Shown: positions 16,533 to 23,325 of the stretch, one piece after another | How the letters are laid out: every line of letters starts with the position of its first letter | Numbering within the stretch: the stretch's first letter is position 1 | NCBI GenBank assembly: GCA_937925855.1 | Contig: CALAMO010000058.1 | Span: forward strand, 1-50,019 | DNA length: 50,019 nucleotides | Direction of reading: 5' to 3' | Origin: an uncultured Thiotrichaceae bacterium | GTDB taxonomy: Bacteria; Pseudomonadota; Gammaproteobacteria; Thiotrichales; Thiotrichaceae | Position numbers and translations under genes: made by a program | Notes under the pieces: generated by a model | Told to the model about the DNA's origin: nothing | What the model saw: only the letters and a program-made list of their open reading frames with translations | Databases searched by the model: none

Positions 16533-17183
16533 TTACAACTCACCCTGCTGCAAGTGCAAACCATCATCGATATGCTCCAACATGGCCTGAAACGCAAGCT
16601 CTGGCTGGCCGCTAGCGATCGCATCAACCAAAGCCTCATGCCCACCCAATGACTGCGCCATCGCTTCTGCATCAATCGAAGCAAATAAGCGAAAAGAGGT
16701 GCCACGGTTCCAGGTGTTATCAAACATCTCCAGCAGGTAGCGATTCTCCGTCGCGACGACAAACGCCCGGTGGATGGTTTGGTTCGCCCGGAAATAGGCT
16801 TTGACCGAATATTCTGTTAGATTTTCGGCCTGCTGGATGGTATGACGCAGCTGCTCCAGCAGCGCTGGCGTAGACTGCGCGGCTAACATCCGCATGGCAT
16901 AACATTCTATCGCGGCCCGCGCCCGATAAATTTCTTCCGTTTCACGCTCAGAAATAATCCGAATCTTAAAACCACCGCGCTTTGCCACCTCTATGATCTT
17001 TTCCTGCTCTAAACGCAATAAGGCCTCGCGCACCGGCGTGCGGCTAATCTCAAACTGCTCGGCCAGTTTCTCCTGCACAATTTGATCATTCGGCAAGATC
17101 ACGCCCTGGTGTATCGCGTCCAGCAGCTGCTCATAAACTTGGTCAGCCAACCGTTTTTTGGGCTTGGAAAGGGATTTAAACAT
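16533..17183 (-). CDS. GntR family transcriptional regulator, FCD (FadR/VanR) subfamily
   Basis: 216 residues. A winged helix at about 10-75 (L-A-D-Q-V-Y-E-Q-L-L-D-A-I, then E-K-L-A-E-Q-F-E-I-S-R-T-P-V-R-E-A-L-L) is followed by an all-helical FCD ligand domain with histidines suited to metal binding (N-Q-T-I-H-R-A-F, G-G-H-E-A-L, L-E-H-I-D-D). It is divergent from the glutamate-synthase-like operon, with only 81 nt between, and that gap contains a perfect palindrome of the GntR/FCD type. It is most likely the substrate-responsive repressor of that operon. The ligand is presumably an acid intermediate of the pathway. Confidence 0.92.
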   Translation of the reverse strand: MFKSLSKPKKRLADQVYEQLLDAIHQGVILPNDQIVQEKLAEQFEISRTPVREALLRLEQEKIIEVAKRGGFKIRIISERETEEIYRARAAIECYAMRMLAAQSTPALLEQLRHTIQQAENLTEYSVKAYFRANQTIHRAFVVATENRYLLEMFDNTWNRGTSFRLFASIDAEAMAQSLGGHEALVDAIASGQPELAFQAMLEHIDDGLHLQQGEL

Positions 17184-17227
17184 AATGGATCAGCCTGAAA
17201 AAATGCTTGCGAAAAAGTGATTTTTGT

Positions 17228-17243
17228 ATACTGTATACAGTAT
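17228..17243. promoter_or_regulatory. GntR/FCD operator palindrome
   Basis: ATACTGTATACAGTAT is a perfect 16-bp palindrome with the TGTATACA core usual for FadR/VanR-type regulators. It lies between the divergent regulator and operon, 21 nt before the operon's ATG, where binding would block transcription. A strong ribosome site AAGGAGG (17251-17257) follows. Confidence 0.75.
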
Positions 17244-17264
17244 CCGAATTAAGGAGGAATAACA

Positions 17265-18215
17265 ATGTGTGGAATTGCCGGACGCATACTTTCGTCCAGC
17301 GGTAATGTCGGCCACGACCTCGTCGAACTGATGGATGCGCAGGTACATCGCGGCGCTGATTCGACGGGCTTTGCTGTGTACGGCCCCGCGCTAGAGACTG
17401 GTTATATTGTGCGCGCGATGGGCTTTGATCGCCGTCAACTCTCCGCTGATTTGGAAGACTTTCTCGCCCAGTCACGGGAGTTTGGCGCAGACTTCCTCAG
17501 TGAACCGAGCTGGGATGAATCCGCCAGCAAACATTATACCGTGCGCATGACGATCAGTGACCCCAGCGACCTGGCACGCTGGACGCAGCAGGTAGACACC
17601 CTGTCCGACCGGCTAGAAGTACAATCGCTTGGCCGCTCGCTCGAAATCATTAAAGATGTCGGTGGCGCGCGCGAGGTTTCAGAAAAACATGGCGTACATC
17701 ATATGAAAGGCAGCCACGGCTTAGGCCACGCCCGCCTAGCGACCGAATCCGATGTGCGCCCCAATGCGAGCCATCCCTTTTGGGCACGCCCCTTCCCCGA
17801 CGTTGCCATCGTGCATAATGGCCAAATCACCGATTACTATACCTGGCGCGATAAGCTAGAACGCCAGGGCTACCGCTTCCTCACCTATAACGACAGCGAG
17901 CTCATCGCCGTGTGGGTGTCGGATCAGATGCAGCAGGGCCTGACCATGGAGCAGGCTTTGAAAAAATCCATCCGCGCCATCGACGGCGTCTTCACTTATA
18001 TGATTGCACAACCGGACAGCATCGGCTTCGCCAAAGATAAGTTCGCAATGAAACCTTTAGTGGTGACGGACATCAATCATGAAATCTCAGCCGCCACGGA
18101 AGAACAGGCTGTGCGCCGCATCTGCCATGATGAAGTCGATATTATTAATTATGACGGCCCGGCACTGACCGGCATTTGGTCAATTCCAGGCTTTGAACAG
18201 AGGTTGGCAGCATGA
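17265..18215 (+). CDS. Class II glutamine amidotransferase-like subunit (MgsA/GlxB type)
   Basis: 316 residues starting M-C-G-I-A-G, so Cys2 would be the N-terminal nucleophile after Met removal. H-R-G-A-D-S-T-G-F-A, H-A-R-L-A-T-E-S-D, and I-V-H-N-G-Q-I-T-D-Y complete the class II glutaminase fold. Together with the next two genes it forms the split glutamate-synthase-like set known as MgsABC (N-methylglutamate synthase: methylamine plus glutamate) or GlxBCD. Excellent ribosome site AAGGAGG, 7 nt before ATG. Its stop overlaps the next ATG (ATGA). No gmaS or mgdABCD genes are nearby, so the natural amine is uncertain. Confidence 0.88.
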   Translation: MCGIAGRILSSSGNVGHDLVELMDAQVHRGADSTGFAVYGPALETGYIVRAMGFDRRQLSADLEDFLAQSREFGADFLSEPSWDESASKHYTVRMTISDPSDLARWTQQVDTLSDRLEVQSLGRSLEIIKDVGGAREVSEKHGVHHMKGSHGLGHARLATESDVRPNASHPFWARPFPDVAIVHNGQITDYYTWRDKLERQGYRFLTYNDSELIAVWVSDQMQQGLTMEQALKKSIRAIDGVFTYMIAQPDSIGFAKDKFAMKPLVVTDINHEISAATEEQAVRRICHDEVDIINYDGPALTGIWSIPGFEQRLAA

Positions 18216-18955
18216 GTGATACGCCTGCAACAACATCCAGCACCGCCGACCTGCACAGCGATAGCACGGAAACCCTGATCGAAGTCGGCCAGCGCCCCAT
18301 CCGCGAAGTTCATGCCGACATCCAGGCAGCCGCCCAAGCCGGACACGCCATTGTGGTACGCGATACGCTGTCACGCCATAATCTCGGCGTCGGCCTACCG
18401 CCAAACTGCCGGATTCGTTTTGAAGGCTCCGTCGGCTATTACTGCGGTGGGCTAAATACCGGCGCAACGATCCAGATTGACCGCAATGCAGGCTGGGGAC
18501 TCGGCGAATCCATGTCCACCGGACATATCACCGTCAACGGTTATGCCGGTATGTCTGCCGGCGCCACCATGAGCGCGGGCACCATCCATATTAAGGGCGA
18601 TGCTGGGCCGCGCTGCGGGGTTGGCATGAAGGGCGGCCATATTATCGTCGAAGGCAAGCTAGGCTACCAAAGCGGCTTTATGTCACACGGCGGTAAAATC
18701 ATTGCCCTCGGCGGTGCCGGAGAATCCTGTGCGGACGCACTGTGGGAAGGCGAGGTCTGGGTCGCCGGGGATATTGGCAATCTCGGCGTCGATGCGGTGA
18801 TTACCGAACCCACGGCGGAACAGGTCGCCGAAGTAGACGCTATTTTAGCACCGCTTGGACTGGTGGATTCTGCCCGCAACTGGCGCAGAATTGTCGCCGG
18901 ACAACGCCTTTGGTACTTTGAAAGTAGGGACGCAAACGCATGGCTGATGATATGA
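18212..18955 (+). CDS. GXGXG-domain glutamate synthase-like subunit (MgsB/GlxC type)
   Basis: 247 residues. The body is a right-handed beta-helix of GXGXG repeats, e.g. G-Y-A-G-M-S-A-G-A-T-M-S-A-G, G-P-R-C-G-V-G-M-K-G-G, G-Y-Q-S-G-F-M-S-H-G-G, matching the C-terminal domain of glutamate synthase large subunit. In split enzymes this subunit bridges the amidotransferase and FMN subunits. The first ~25 residues are a variable lead (Ala/Thr/Ser-rich). It overlaps both neighbours, indicating translational coupling and a stoichiometric complex. Confidence 0.88.
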   Translation: MSDTPATTSSTADLHSDSTETLIEVGQRPIREVHADIQAAAQAGHAIVVRDTLSRHNLGVGLPPNCRIRFEGSVGYYCGGLNTGATIQIDRNAGWGLGESMSTGHITVNGYAGMSAGATMSAGTIHIKGDAGPRCGVGMKGGHIIVEGKLGYQSGFMSHGGKIIALGGAGESCADALWEGEVWVAGDIGNLGVDAVITEPTAEQVAEVDAILAPLGLVDSARNWRRIVAGQRLWYFESRDANAWLMI

Positions 18956-20406
18956 GTGATCGAGATAACCGTAGCGCTGATAAGCAGAGCAATCCCTATC
19001 CGTTTGAAATGGCGGCGGAGGAAGACATTAAATTTGGTGACGGCGCCATTGCCGGACGCCCTGCTGGCGTGCCCGGCTCCTATGACTTAGGCGGCTCGAC
19101 CCGCTGGACGCCGGAAGCCATTTCCGAGGTGCACGCCCTAGCCCAGCTCGGACGCTACCAGGTGCGCGGCTATAACACCTTTAATAAAAGCATGCCGACC
19201 TTCGATGACCTGACCTTTGTGCCCGCAACAATGACGCGGCTGCCGCTGGAAGGCTATCGCGAAAGCTGTGACACCACGACAATTTTGGGCGGTGGACGCG
19301 GTCTGGTTGAAAAACCGATTGAGCTAAAAATCCCGATCTACATCGCCTCCATGTCGTTTGGGGCACTGTCGGCCAGTGCCAAAGCCTCACTCGGCTACGG
19401 CGCATCAAAAGTTGGCACCATGACCTGCACCGGTGAAGGCGGCATGCTGGAAGAGGAACGCGCCGCCTCCAGCCGCTTGGTCTATCAGCTCTCGCCCTCA
19501 CGCTACGGCCTGGATTTAGATCATTTACGGCGCGCGAATGGCATCGAACTGGTAGTAGGCCAAGGCGCAAAACCAGGAACCGGCGGCTTGCTGTTGGGGA
19601 TGAAGGTATCACCACGGGTTTCAAAGATGCGCACGCTGCCAGAAGGCGTCGACCAGCGCTCGACCTGTCGCCACCCGGACTGGCTGGGCGCAGATGACCT
19701 CGCGGTGAAAATCGAAGAGCTACGCATTGCGACTAACTATCAGGTGCCAATCTTCATTAAGATGGGGGCCACGCGACCACGCTTTGATGTCGCAGTCGCG
19801 GCAAAAGCGGGCGCTGATGTGGTAGTGGTCGATGGGGCGGAAGGCGGTACCGGTGCCTCACCGGAACTGCTGCTCAATCACACCGGCATTCCGACGATGT
19901 CCGCCATTCGGGCGGCGCGGGAAGCCTTAGATGAATGTGGCATGTCAGGCAAGGTCACGCTGGTGGCCGCCGGTGGTATTCGCTCCGGTGTCGACGCCGC
20001 GAAGTGTCTAGCGCTGGGCGCGGATGCGGTGATGATCGGCAACGCCGCCATGATTGCGCTGGGCTGTAACTCGCCGCGCTACCTGGAAGATTATGAAAAA
20101 TTGGGCACCTCCCCAGGAGCCTGTCACCACTGTCATACCGGCATGTGTCCAGTGGGCGTGGCGACCCAAGACCCCGAACTAGAGCGCCGCATGAATGTCG
20201 CCGCCGGGGCGGAACGGGTCGCACGTTATCTCACCGCCATGACGATGGAAGTAACCTCCCTAGCGAAAGCCTGCGGTAAGTCATCGGTGCATAACCTCGA
20301 ACCCGAGGACTTACGCGCGCTCTCGTTTGAGGCATCCGCGTTTACCGGCGTCAAAATGGCGGGGATTGACCGCGAGTTTGACTGGGATACGCTGCGGAAG
20401 GCTTAA
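18952..20406 (+). CDS. FMN-binding glutamate synthase-like subunit (MgsC/GlxD type)
   Basis: 484 residues. Central FMN/[3Fe-4S] domain of glutamate synthase: P-I-Y-I-A-S-M-S-F-G-A-L-S, E-G-G-M-L-E-E-E-R, G-Q-G-A-K-P-G-T-G-G, V-V-V-D-G-A-E-G-G-T-G-A-S-P, A-A-G-G-I-R-S-G and the cluster motif C-H-H-C-H-T-G-M-C-P-V-G. It would carry out the reductive step joining an amine or ammonia to 2-oxoglutarate/glutamate chemistry. The start at 18952 gives an ATGA overlap like the preceding junction; an ATG at 18940 would add four residues. The next gene follows after 2 nt. Confidence 0.9.
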   Translation: MSDRDNRSADKQSNPYPFEMAAEEDIKFGDGAIAGRPAGVPGSYDLGGSTRWTPEAISEVHALAQLGRYQVRGYNTFNKSMPTFDDLTFVPATMTRLPLEGYRESCDTTTILGGGRGLVEKPIELKIPIYIASMSFGALSASAKASLGYGASKVGTMTCTGEGGMLEEERAASSRLVYQLSPSRYGLDLDHLRRANGIELVVGQGAKPGTGGLLLGMKVSPRVSKMRTLPEGVDQRSTCRHPDWLGADDLAVKIEELRIATNYQVPIFIKMGATRPRFDVAVAAKAGADVVVVDGAEGGTGASPELLLNHTGIPTMSAIRAAREALDECGMSGKVTLVAAGGIRSGVDAAKCLALGADAVMIGNAAMIALGCNSPRYLEDYEKLGTSPGACHHCHTGMCPVGVATQDPELERRMNVAAGAERVARYLTAMTMEVTSLAKACGKSSVHNLEPEDLRALSFEASAFTGVKMAGIDREFDWDTLRKA

Positions 20407-20408
20407 CT

Positions 20409-21455
20409 ATGCTCCAGGAAATCGTTGAAGGTAAGTGGATCGCCAGCTTCGTGCGCGTATTCACCTTAAATGGGATTGGCCAGGATACCCCGGTCGCTAT
20501 CGTGGCCGAAAGCCAGTCGCGCCCGGTCTTAATCAAGCTGGCCGAGCTGGCCTGCTACCAACTTGGCGCGGACTTCGCCACCATCACACTGCCCACACCG
20601 CCCATTAACACACCGGTACCGGTACGCTCCACCGGCGCGAGCGAGGCCATCCAGCATAAGCACTACGTGATCGAGGCGTTAAAGCGAGTCGAGGTGGTGG
20701 TCGACCTCACCGTTGAGGGACTGCTGCATGCGGAAGAGCTAGCCGAAATCCAAAGCGAAGGCGCACGCCTGCTGGTGATTTGTAATGAACACCCCGAAAT
20801 TCTGGAACGCTGCGAACCAACCGCTGAATTAGGCAGCAAGGTCATGGCGGGTATCAAAATGCTGCATAAAGCGCAGACCATGCGCGTCACCAGTGAGGCA
20901 GGCACTGACCTGACGATTGATGTGCGCGCAGCGCCCTGCGGCGGCACGCCCGGTTTTAGCACACGCAGCGCTGGCGTCTCACACTGGCCGGGTGGTCTAT
21001 GCCTGTGTTTTCCAGGGGAAAATACCGTTAACGGCACGATCGTGATGAATACTGGCGATATGAACCTGACGTTTAAAGCCTACCTGCGCGACCCGATCAC
21101 GCTGACGGTGGACAATGACTTTGTGACCGACATTGCCGGGGACAATCTAGACGCGGAGCTGTTTCGCAGCTACCTCGCGGCCTGGAATGATCCCGGTGCC
21201 TATGGGTTTTCGCATGTGGGCTGGGGCATGAACCCAGCGGCGCGCTGGGAAGCGCTGGCGATGTATGATAAACGCGACCTACAGGCCACTGAGTTCCGTG
21301 CGTTTGCCGGAAATTTCTTGTTTTCCACCGGCTCGAACCCATACGCCAAACGCTTTACTCCCAGCCATTACGACCTGCCGATGCGCCACTGCACCATTAG
21401 CCTGGATGATCAGGTCGTGGTCGAGAACGGCGTATTACAGGGCGAGCTGGCCTGA
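20409..21455 (+). CDS. NicX-like (2,5-dihydroxypyridine dioxygenase / M29-related) metalloenzyme
   Basis: 348 residues of the aminopeptidase-T/NicX-like fold. Possible iron ligands are H269 (F-S-H-V-G-W-G), H320 and D322 (S-H-Y-D-L-P-M-R). The spacing 51 then 2 is nearly that of Pseudomonas NicX (H265, H318, D320), which opens the ring of 2,5-dihydroxypyridine. The N-terminal half has a Rossmann-like segment (V-A-I-V-A-E ... V-V-V-D-L-T-V-E-G). It is the fourth gene of the operon and is followed by an alpha/beta-hydrolase domain, the class that deformylates the NicX product in nicotinate catabolism. The substrate here is inferred, not proven; no ring hydroxylase is nearby. Confidence 0.72.
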   Translation: MLQEIVEGKWIASFVRVFTLNGIGQDTPVAIVAESQSRPVLIKLAELACYQLGADFATITLPTPPINTPVPVRSTGASEAIQHKHYVIEALKRVEVVVDLTVEGLLHAEELAEIQSEGARLLVICNEHPEILERCEPTAELGSKVMAGIKMLHKAQTMRVTSEAGTDLTIDVRAAPCGGTPGFSTRSAGVSHWPGGLCLCFPGENTVNGTIVMNTGDMNLTFKAYLRDPITLTVDNDFVTDIAGDNLDAELFRSYLAAWNDPGAYGFSHVGWGMNPAARWEALAMYDKRDLQATEFRAFAGNFLFSTGSNPYAKRFTPSHYDLPMRHCTISLDDQVVVENGVLQGELA

Positions 21456-21480
21456 CCACTTCGCCCCCGATGAGCGCGCC

Positions 21481-22854
21481 ATGATAGCCCCGCGCAGCGT
21501 GCACTGCCAGCGCCACTTCAGCCACAGCGCTGACCACGTCTGGCAGCAGGTCCATGACTTCTACTCGGACTGGCATCCGTTTATTGCCCGCTGCGAACAA
21601 GAAAGCCCAAAGCCAATTCGGCGTTTTACCATGCCCGGCAGCACGCAGGTTTATCGGGAACAGCTGACTTACTACAGCGCTACGCAGCGCTGTTTTCGCT
21701 ATGAGATGCTGGCGGGAATTGCCGGGGTTAAACGTTATCAAGCGGGCGTTACGGTTGCACCGACTGATGAGGGGTGTTTGTTGTCCTGGTGGGCGAATAT
21801 TGCGGGAGATGAGCAGCTAGTTCACAAGGTTGCCCAGGGGACGGCTGAGGTTTTTGAGGCCGGGTTTGATGCGATTGAGACAAGCCTTAGAACACCCTCA
21901 CCCCAACCCATCGCCCACGGACGTTTTATTGGAAACGGTGCTTTCAAAAGGAGAGGGGCTAAAGACAGTGGCACAACTGCTCCCCCTCTCCCTATGAGGG
22001 AGAGGGGGCTGGGGGGTGAGGGTGTTAAATGCGGCACGCTAACCCTAACCCACCACCCTTCCCCCAATAACCCCGACTACCTCTGTCTATTCCTCCACGG
22101 TATCGGCGGCAATCGCAGCAACTGGGATGATCAACTTCCCGCTATCGCAGAAATCATGCCCTGTGCCGCGCTGGATTTACGCGGCTACGGCGACTCTGCG
22201 TTAGGTGATCAACCCACCACGGTAGACGACTATTGCGCTGACATCCGGGCCGTTGCAAAACATTTTGGCGCCCAAAAACTAATACTGGCGGGCCTTTCCT
22301 ATGGCTCATGGATCGCCACGCATTTTGCGCTGCATTACCCGAATGAACTGGCCGGACTAGTGTTATGCGGTGGCTGCACTGGCATGAGTGAAGCGCCGGA
22401 GGCAGTACGCCAGGGCTTTTTGCAGGCGCGACTGGAACCGATGAACGCCGGACAGACCCCGGCTGATTTCGCTGATAATGTGGTACAGATGATTAGCGGG
22501 CCGCAAGCGAGTGATGTGCATAAAGCTGCCATGCGGGATTCAATGGCAGCCATTCCAGCGGAAACTTATCGCGATGCGCTGCATTGTTTTACTCATCCGC
22601 CAGGCCGCTTTGATTTTGGGCAACTGGCCTGTCCGGCGCTATTGCTGACGGGTGAGCATGACCAACTGGCTCCGCCGGAAGAGATTGCCGGGGTGGCGTT
22701 GCGCATGGTGGAAGCGGAACGGCCTGAGGATGCTCCGCTGCCGGATGTGCGTTTTGAAGTGCTAGTTGGGGCTGGGCATATGGCGAATCTGGAACAGGCC
22801 AACGGATATAATCAATTGCTGGGTGAGTTTCTGCGGCGGCTTAGTGCTAGCTGA
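21481..22854 (+). CDS. SRPBCC - alpha/beta hydrolase fusion protein
   Basis: 457 residues. Residues 1-135 are an SRPBCC (polyketide cyclase/START-like) domain. Residues 185-457 are an alpha/beta hydrolase with oxyanion motif H-G-I-G-G (206-210), nucleophile S273 in G-L-S-Y-G, D394 in G-E-H-D and H433 in G-A-G-H. The hydrolase resembles enol-lactonases and NicD-type deformylases. The linker, residues 137-182, is encoded by a 136-bp palindromic repeat element. I start at 21481; the open frame extends upstream over the previous gene but that part is not conserved. The fusion may be natural or created by the repeat joining two genes. Last gene of the operon. Confidence 0.82.
   Translation: MIAPRSVHCQRHFSHSADHVWQQVHDFYSDWHPFIARCEQESPKPIRRFTMPGSTQVYREQLTYYSATQRCFRYEMLAGIAGVKRYQAGVTVAPTDEGCLLSWWANIAGDEQLVHKVAQGTAEVFEAGFDAIETSLRTPSPQPIAHGRFIGNGAFKRRGAKDSGTTAPPLPMRERGLGGEGVKCGTLTLTHHPSPNNPDYLCLFLHGIGGNRSNWDDQLPAIAEIMPCAALDLRGYGDSALGDQPTTVDDYCADIRAVAKHFGAQKLILAGLSYGSWIATHFALHYPNELAGLVLCGGCTGMSEAPEAVRQGFLQARLEPMNAGQTPADFADNVVQMISGPQASDVHKAAMRDSMAAIPAETYRDALHCFTHPPGRFDFGQLACPALLLTGEHDQLAPPEEIAGVALRMVEAERPEDAPLPDVRFEVLVGAGHMANLEQANGYNQLLGEFLRRLSAS
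21891..22026. repeat. Palindromic repeat element inserted in frame in a coding sequence
   Basis: AACACCCTCACCCC (21891-21904) returns as its exact reverse complement at 22013-22026. Inside, CCCCCTCTCCCT and AGGGAGAGGGGG (21982-22008) form a perfect 12-bp hairpin with a 3-nt loop. The C-rich/G-rich pattern is that of intergenic repeats dispersed in many proteobacterial genomes. Here it lies within an open frame, encodes a low-complexity linker, and contains no stop in that frame. Confidence 0.85.
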
Positions 22855-22862
22855 GGGGCGTG

Positions 22863-22884
22863 GGGAGTAACAGCTGTTACTCCC
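22863..22884. terminator. Perfect 22-bp palindrome after the operon, possible terminator
   Basis: GGGAGTAACAG and CTGTTACTCCC are contiguous perfect arms, and the outer flanks (GGCG / CGCC) pair further. There is no clear T-run after it (CGCGCCTTAAAA), so intrinsic termination is uncertain; it could be a 3' mRNA hairpin or an operator for the Trypco1 gene downstream. Confidence 0.5.
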
Positions 22885-22941
22885 GCGCCTTAAAAACTGT
22901 TAAACTTTCAAGCACCACAAACAATCCGGGAGGAAAGGGTT

Positions 22942-23325
22942 TTGGCAATCAAACCTTTAGAGCTGGACGACGGCTCAGTTATTTATGTTGAAGTGGATGA
23001 GCAACAGGCTGCTGATCTATTAGCCAGCTCTGTGCGTTCCGGCATGCCTCCTGACTTACCACCGGGCGCTGAGCCAACTGGGTTACTGGATCAATACATT
23101 ATTGGCGGCAAACTGCTCCAGGAAACCATCGGCAAAGCCGCACAAAGCGCCAAAAACAGCCTGAAAGAAGTACAGCCGGATGAATGGTCAGTAGAAATTA
23201 ATGTCGGTTTTGAGAGTACGGATAAAGGTATTATTTCGTACTTAGGAAAAGGCAACGGCGGCCTTAAAGTTACTGCGACTTGGAAAAAATCCACACAGTC
23301 GGCTGATAAAGCGGCTGATACATGA
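22942..23325 (+). CDS. Trypco1 (trypsin-co-occurring domain 1, CU044_2847-like) protein
   Basis: 127 residues. The N-terminus L-D-D-G-S-V-I-Y-V-E-V-D and the C-terminal E-V-Q-P-D-E-W-S-V-E-I-N-V-G-F-E ... G-G-L-K-V-T-A-T-W-K-K match the Trypco1 family, small proteins found beside trypsin-like proteases in predicted NTPase-based conflict systems. The start is TTG, supported by a strong GGGAGG site about 8 nt upstream. Its stop overlaps the next ATG (ATGA), so it is made with the trypsin-STAND protein. It is probably a regulatory partner or substrate of that protease; the mechanism is unknown. Confidence 0.8.
   Translation: MAIKPLELDDGSVIYVEVDEQQAADLLASSVRSGMPPDLPPGAEPTGLLDQYIIGGKLLQETIGKAAQSAKNSLKEVQPDEWSVEINVGFESTDKGIISYLGKGNGGLKVTATWKKSTQSADKAADT

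Noticed and set aside
20409-22854. Complete nicotinate degradation (nic) operon
   Set aside because: No NicA/B hydroxylase, NicC monooxygenase, NicE isomerase or NicF maleamate amidase is present; only NicX-like and hydrolase-like members occur beside an MgsABC-like set.
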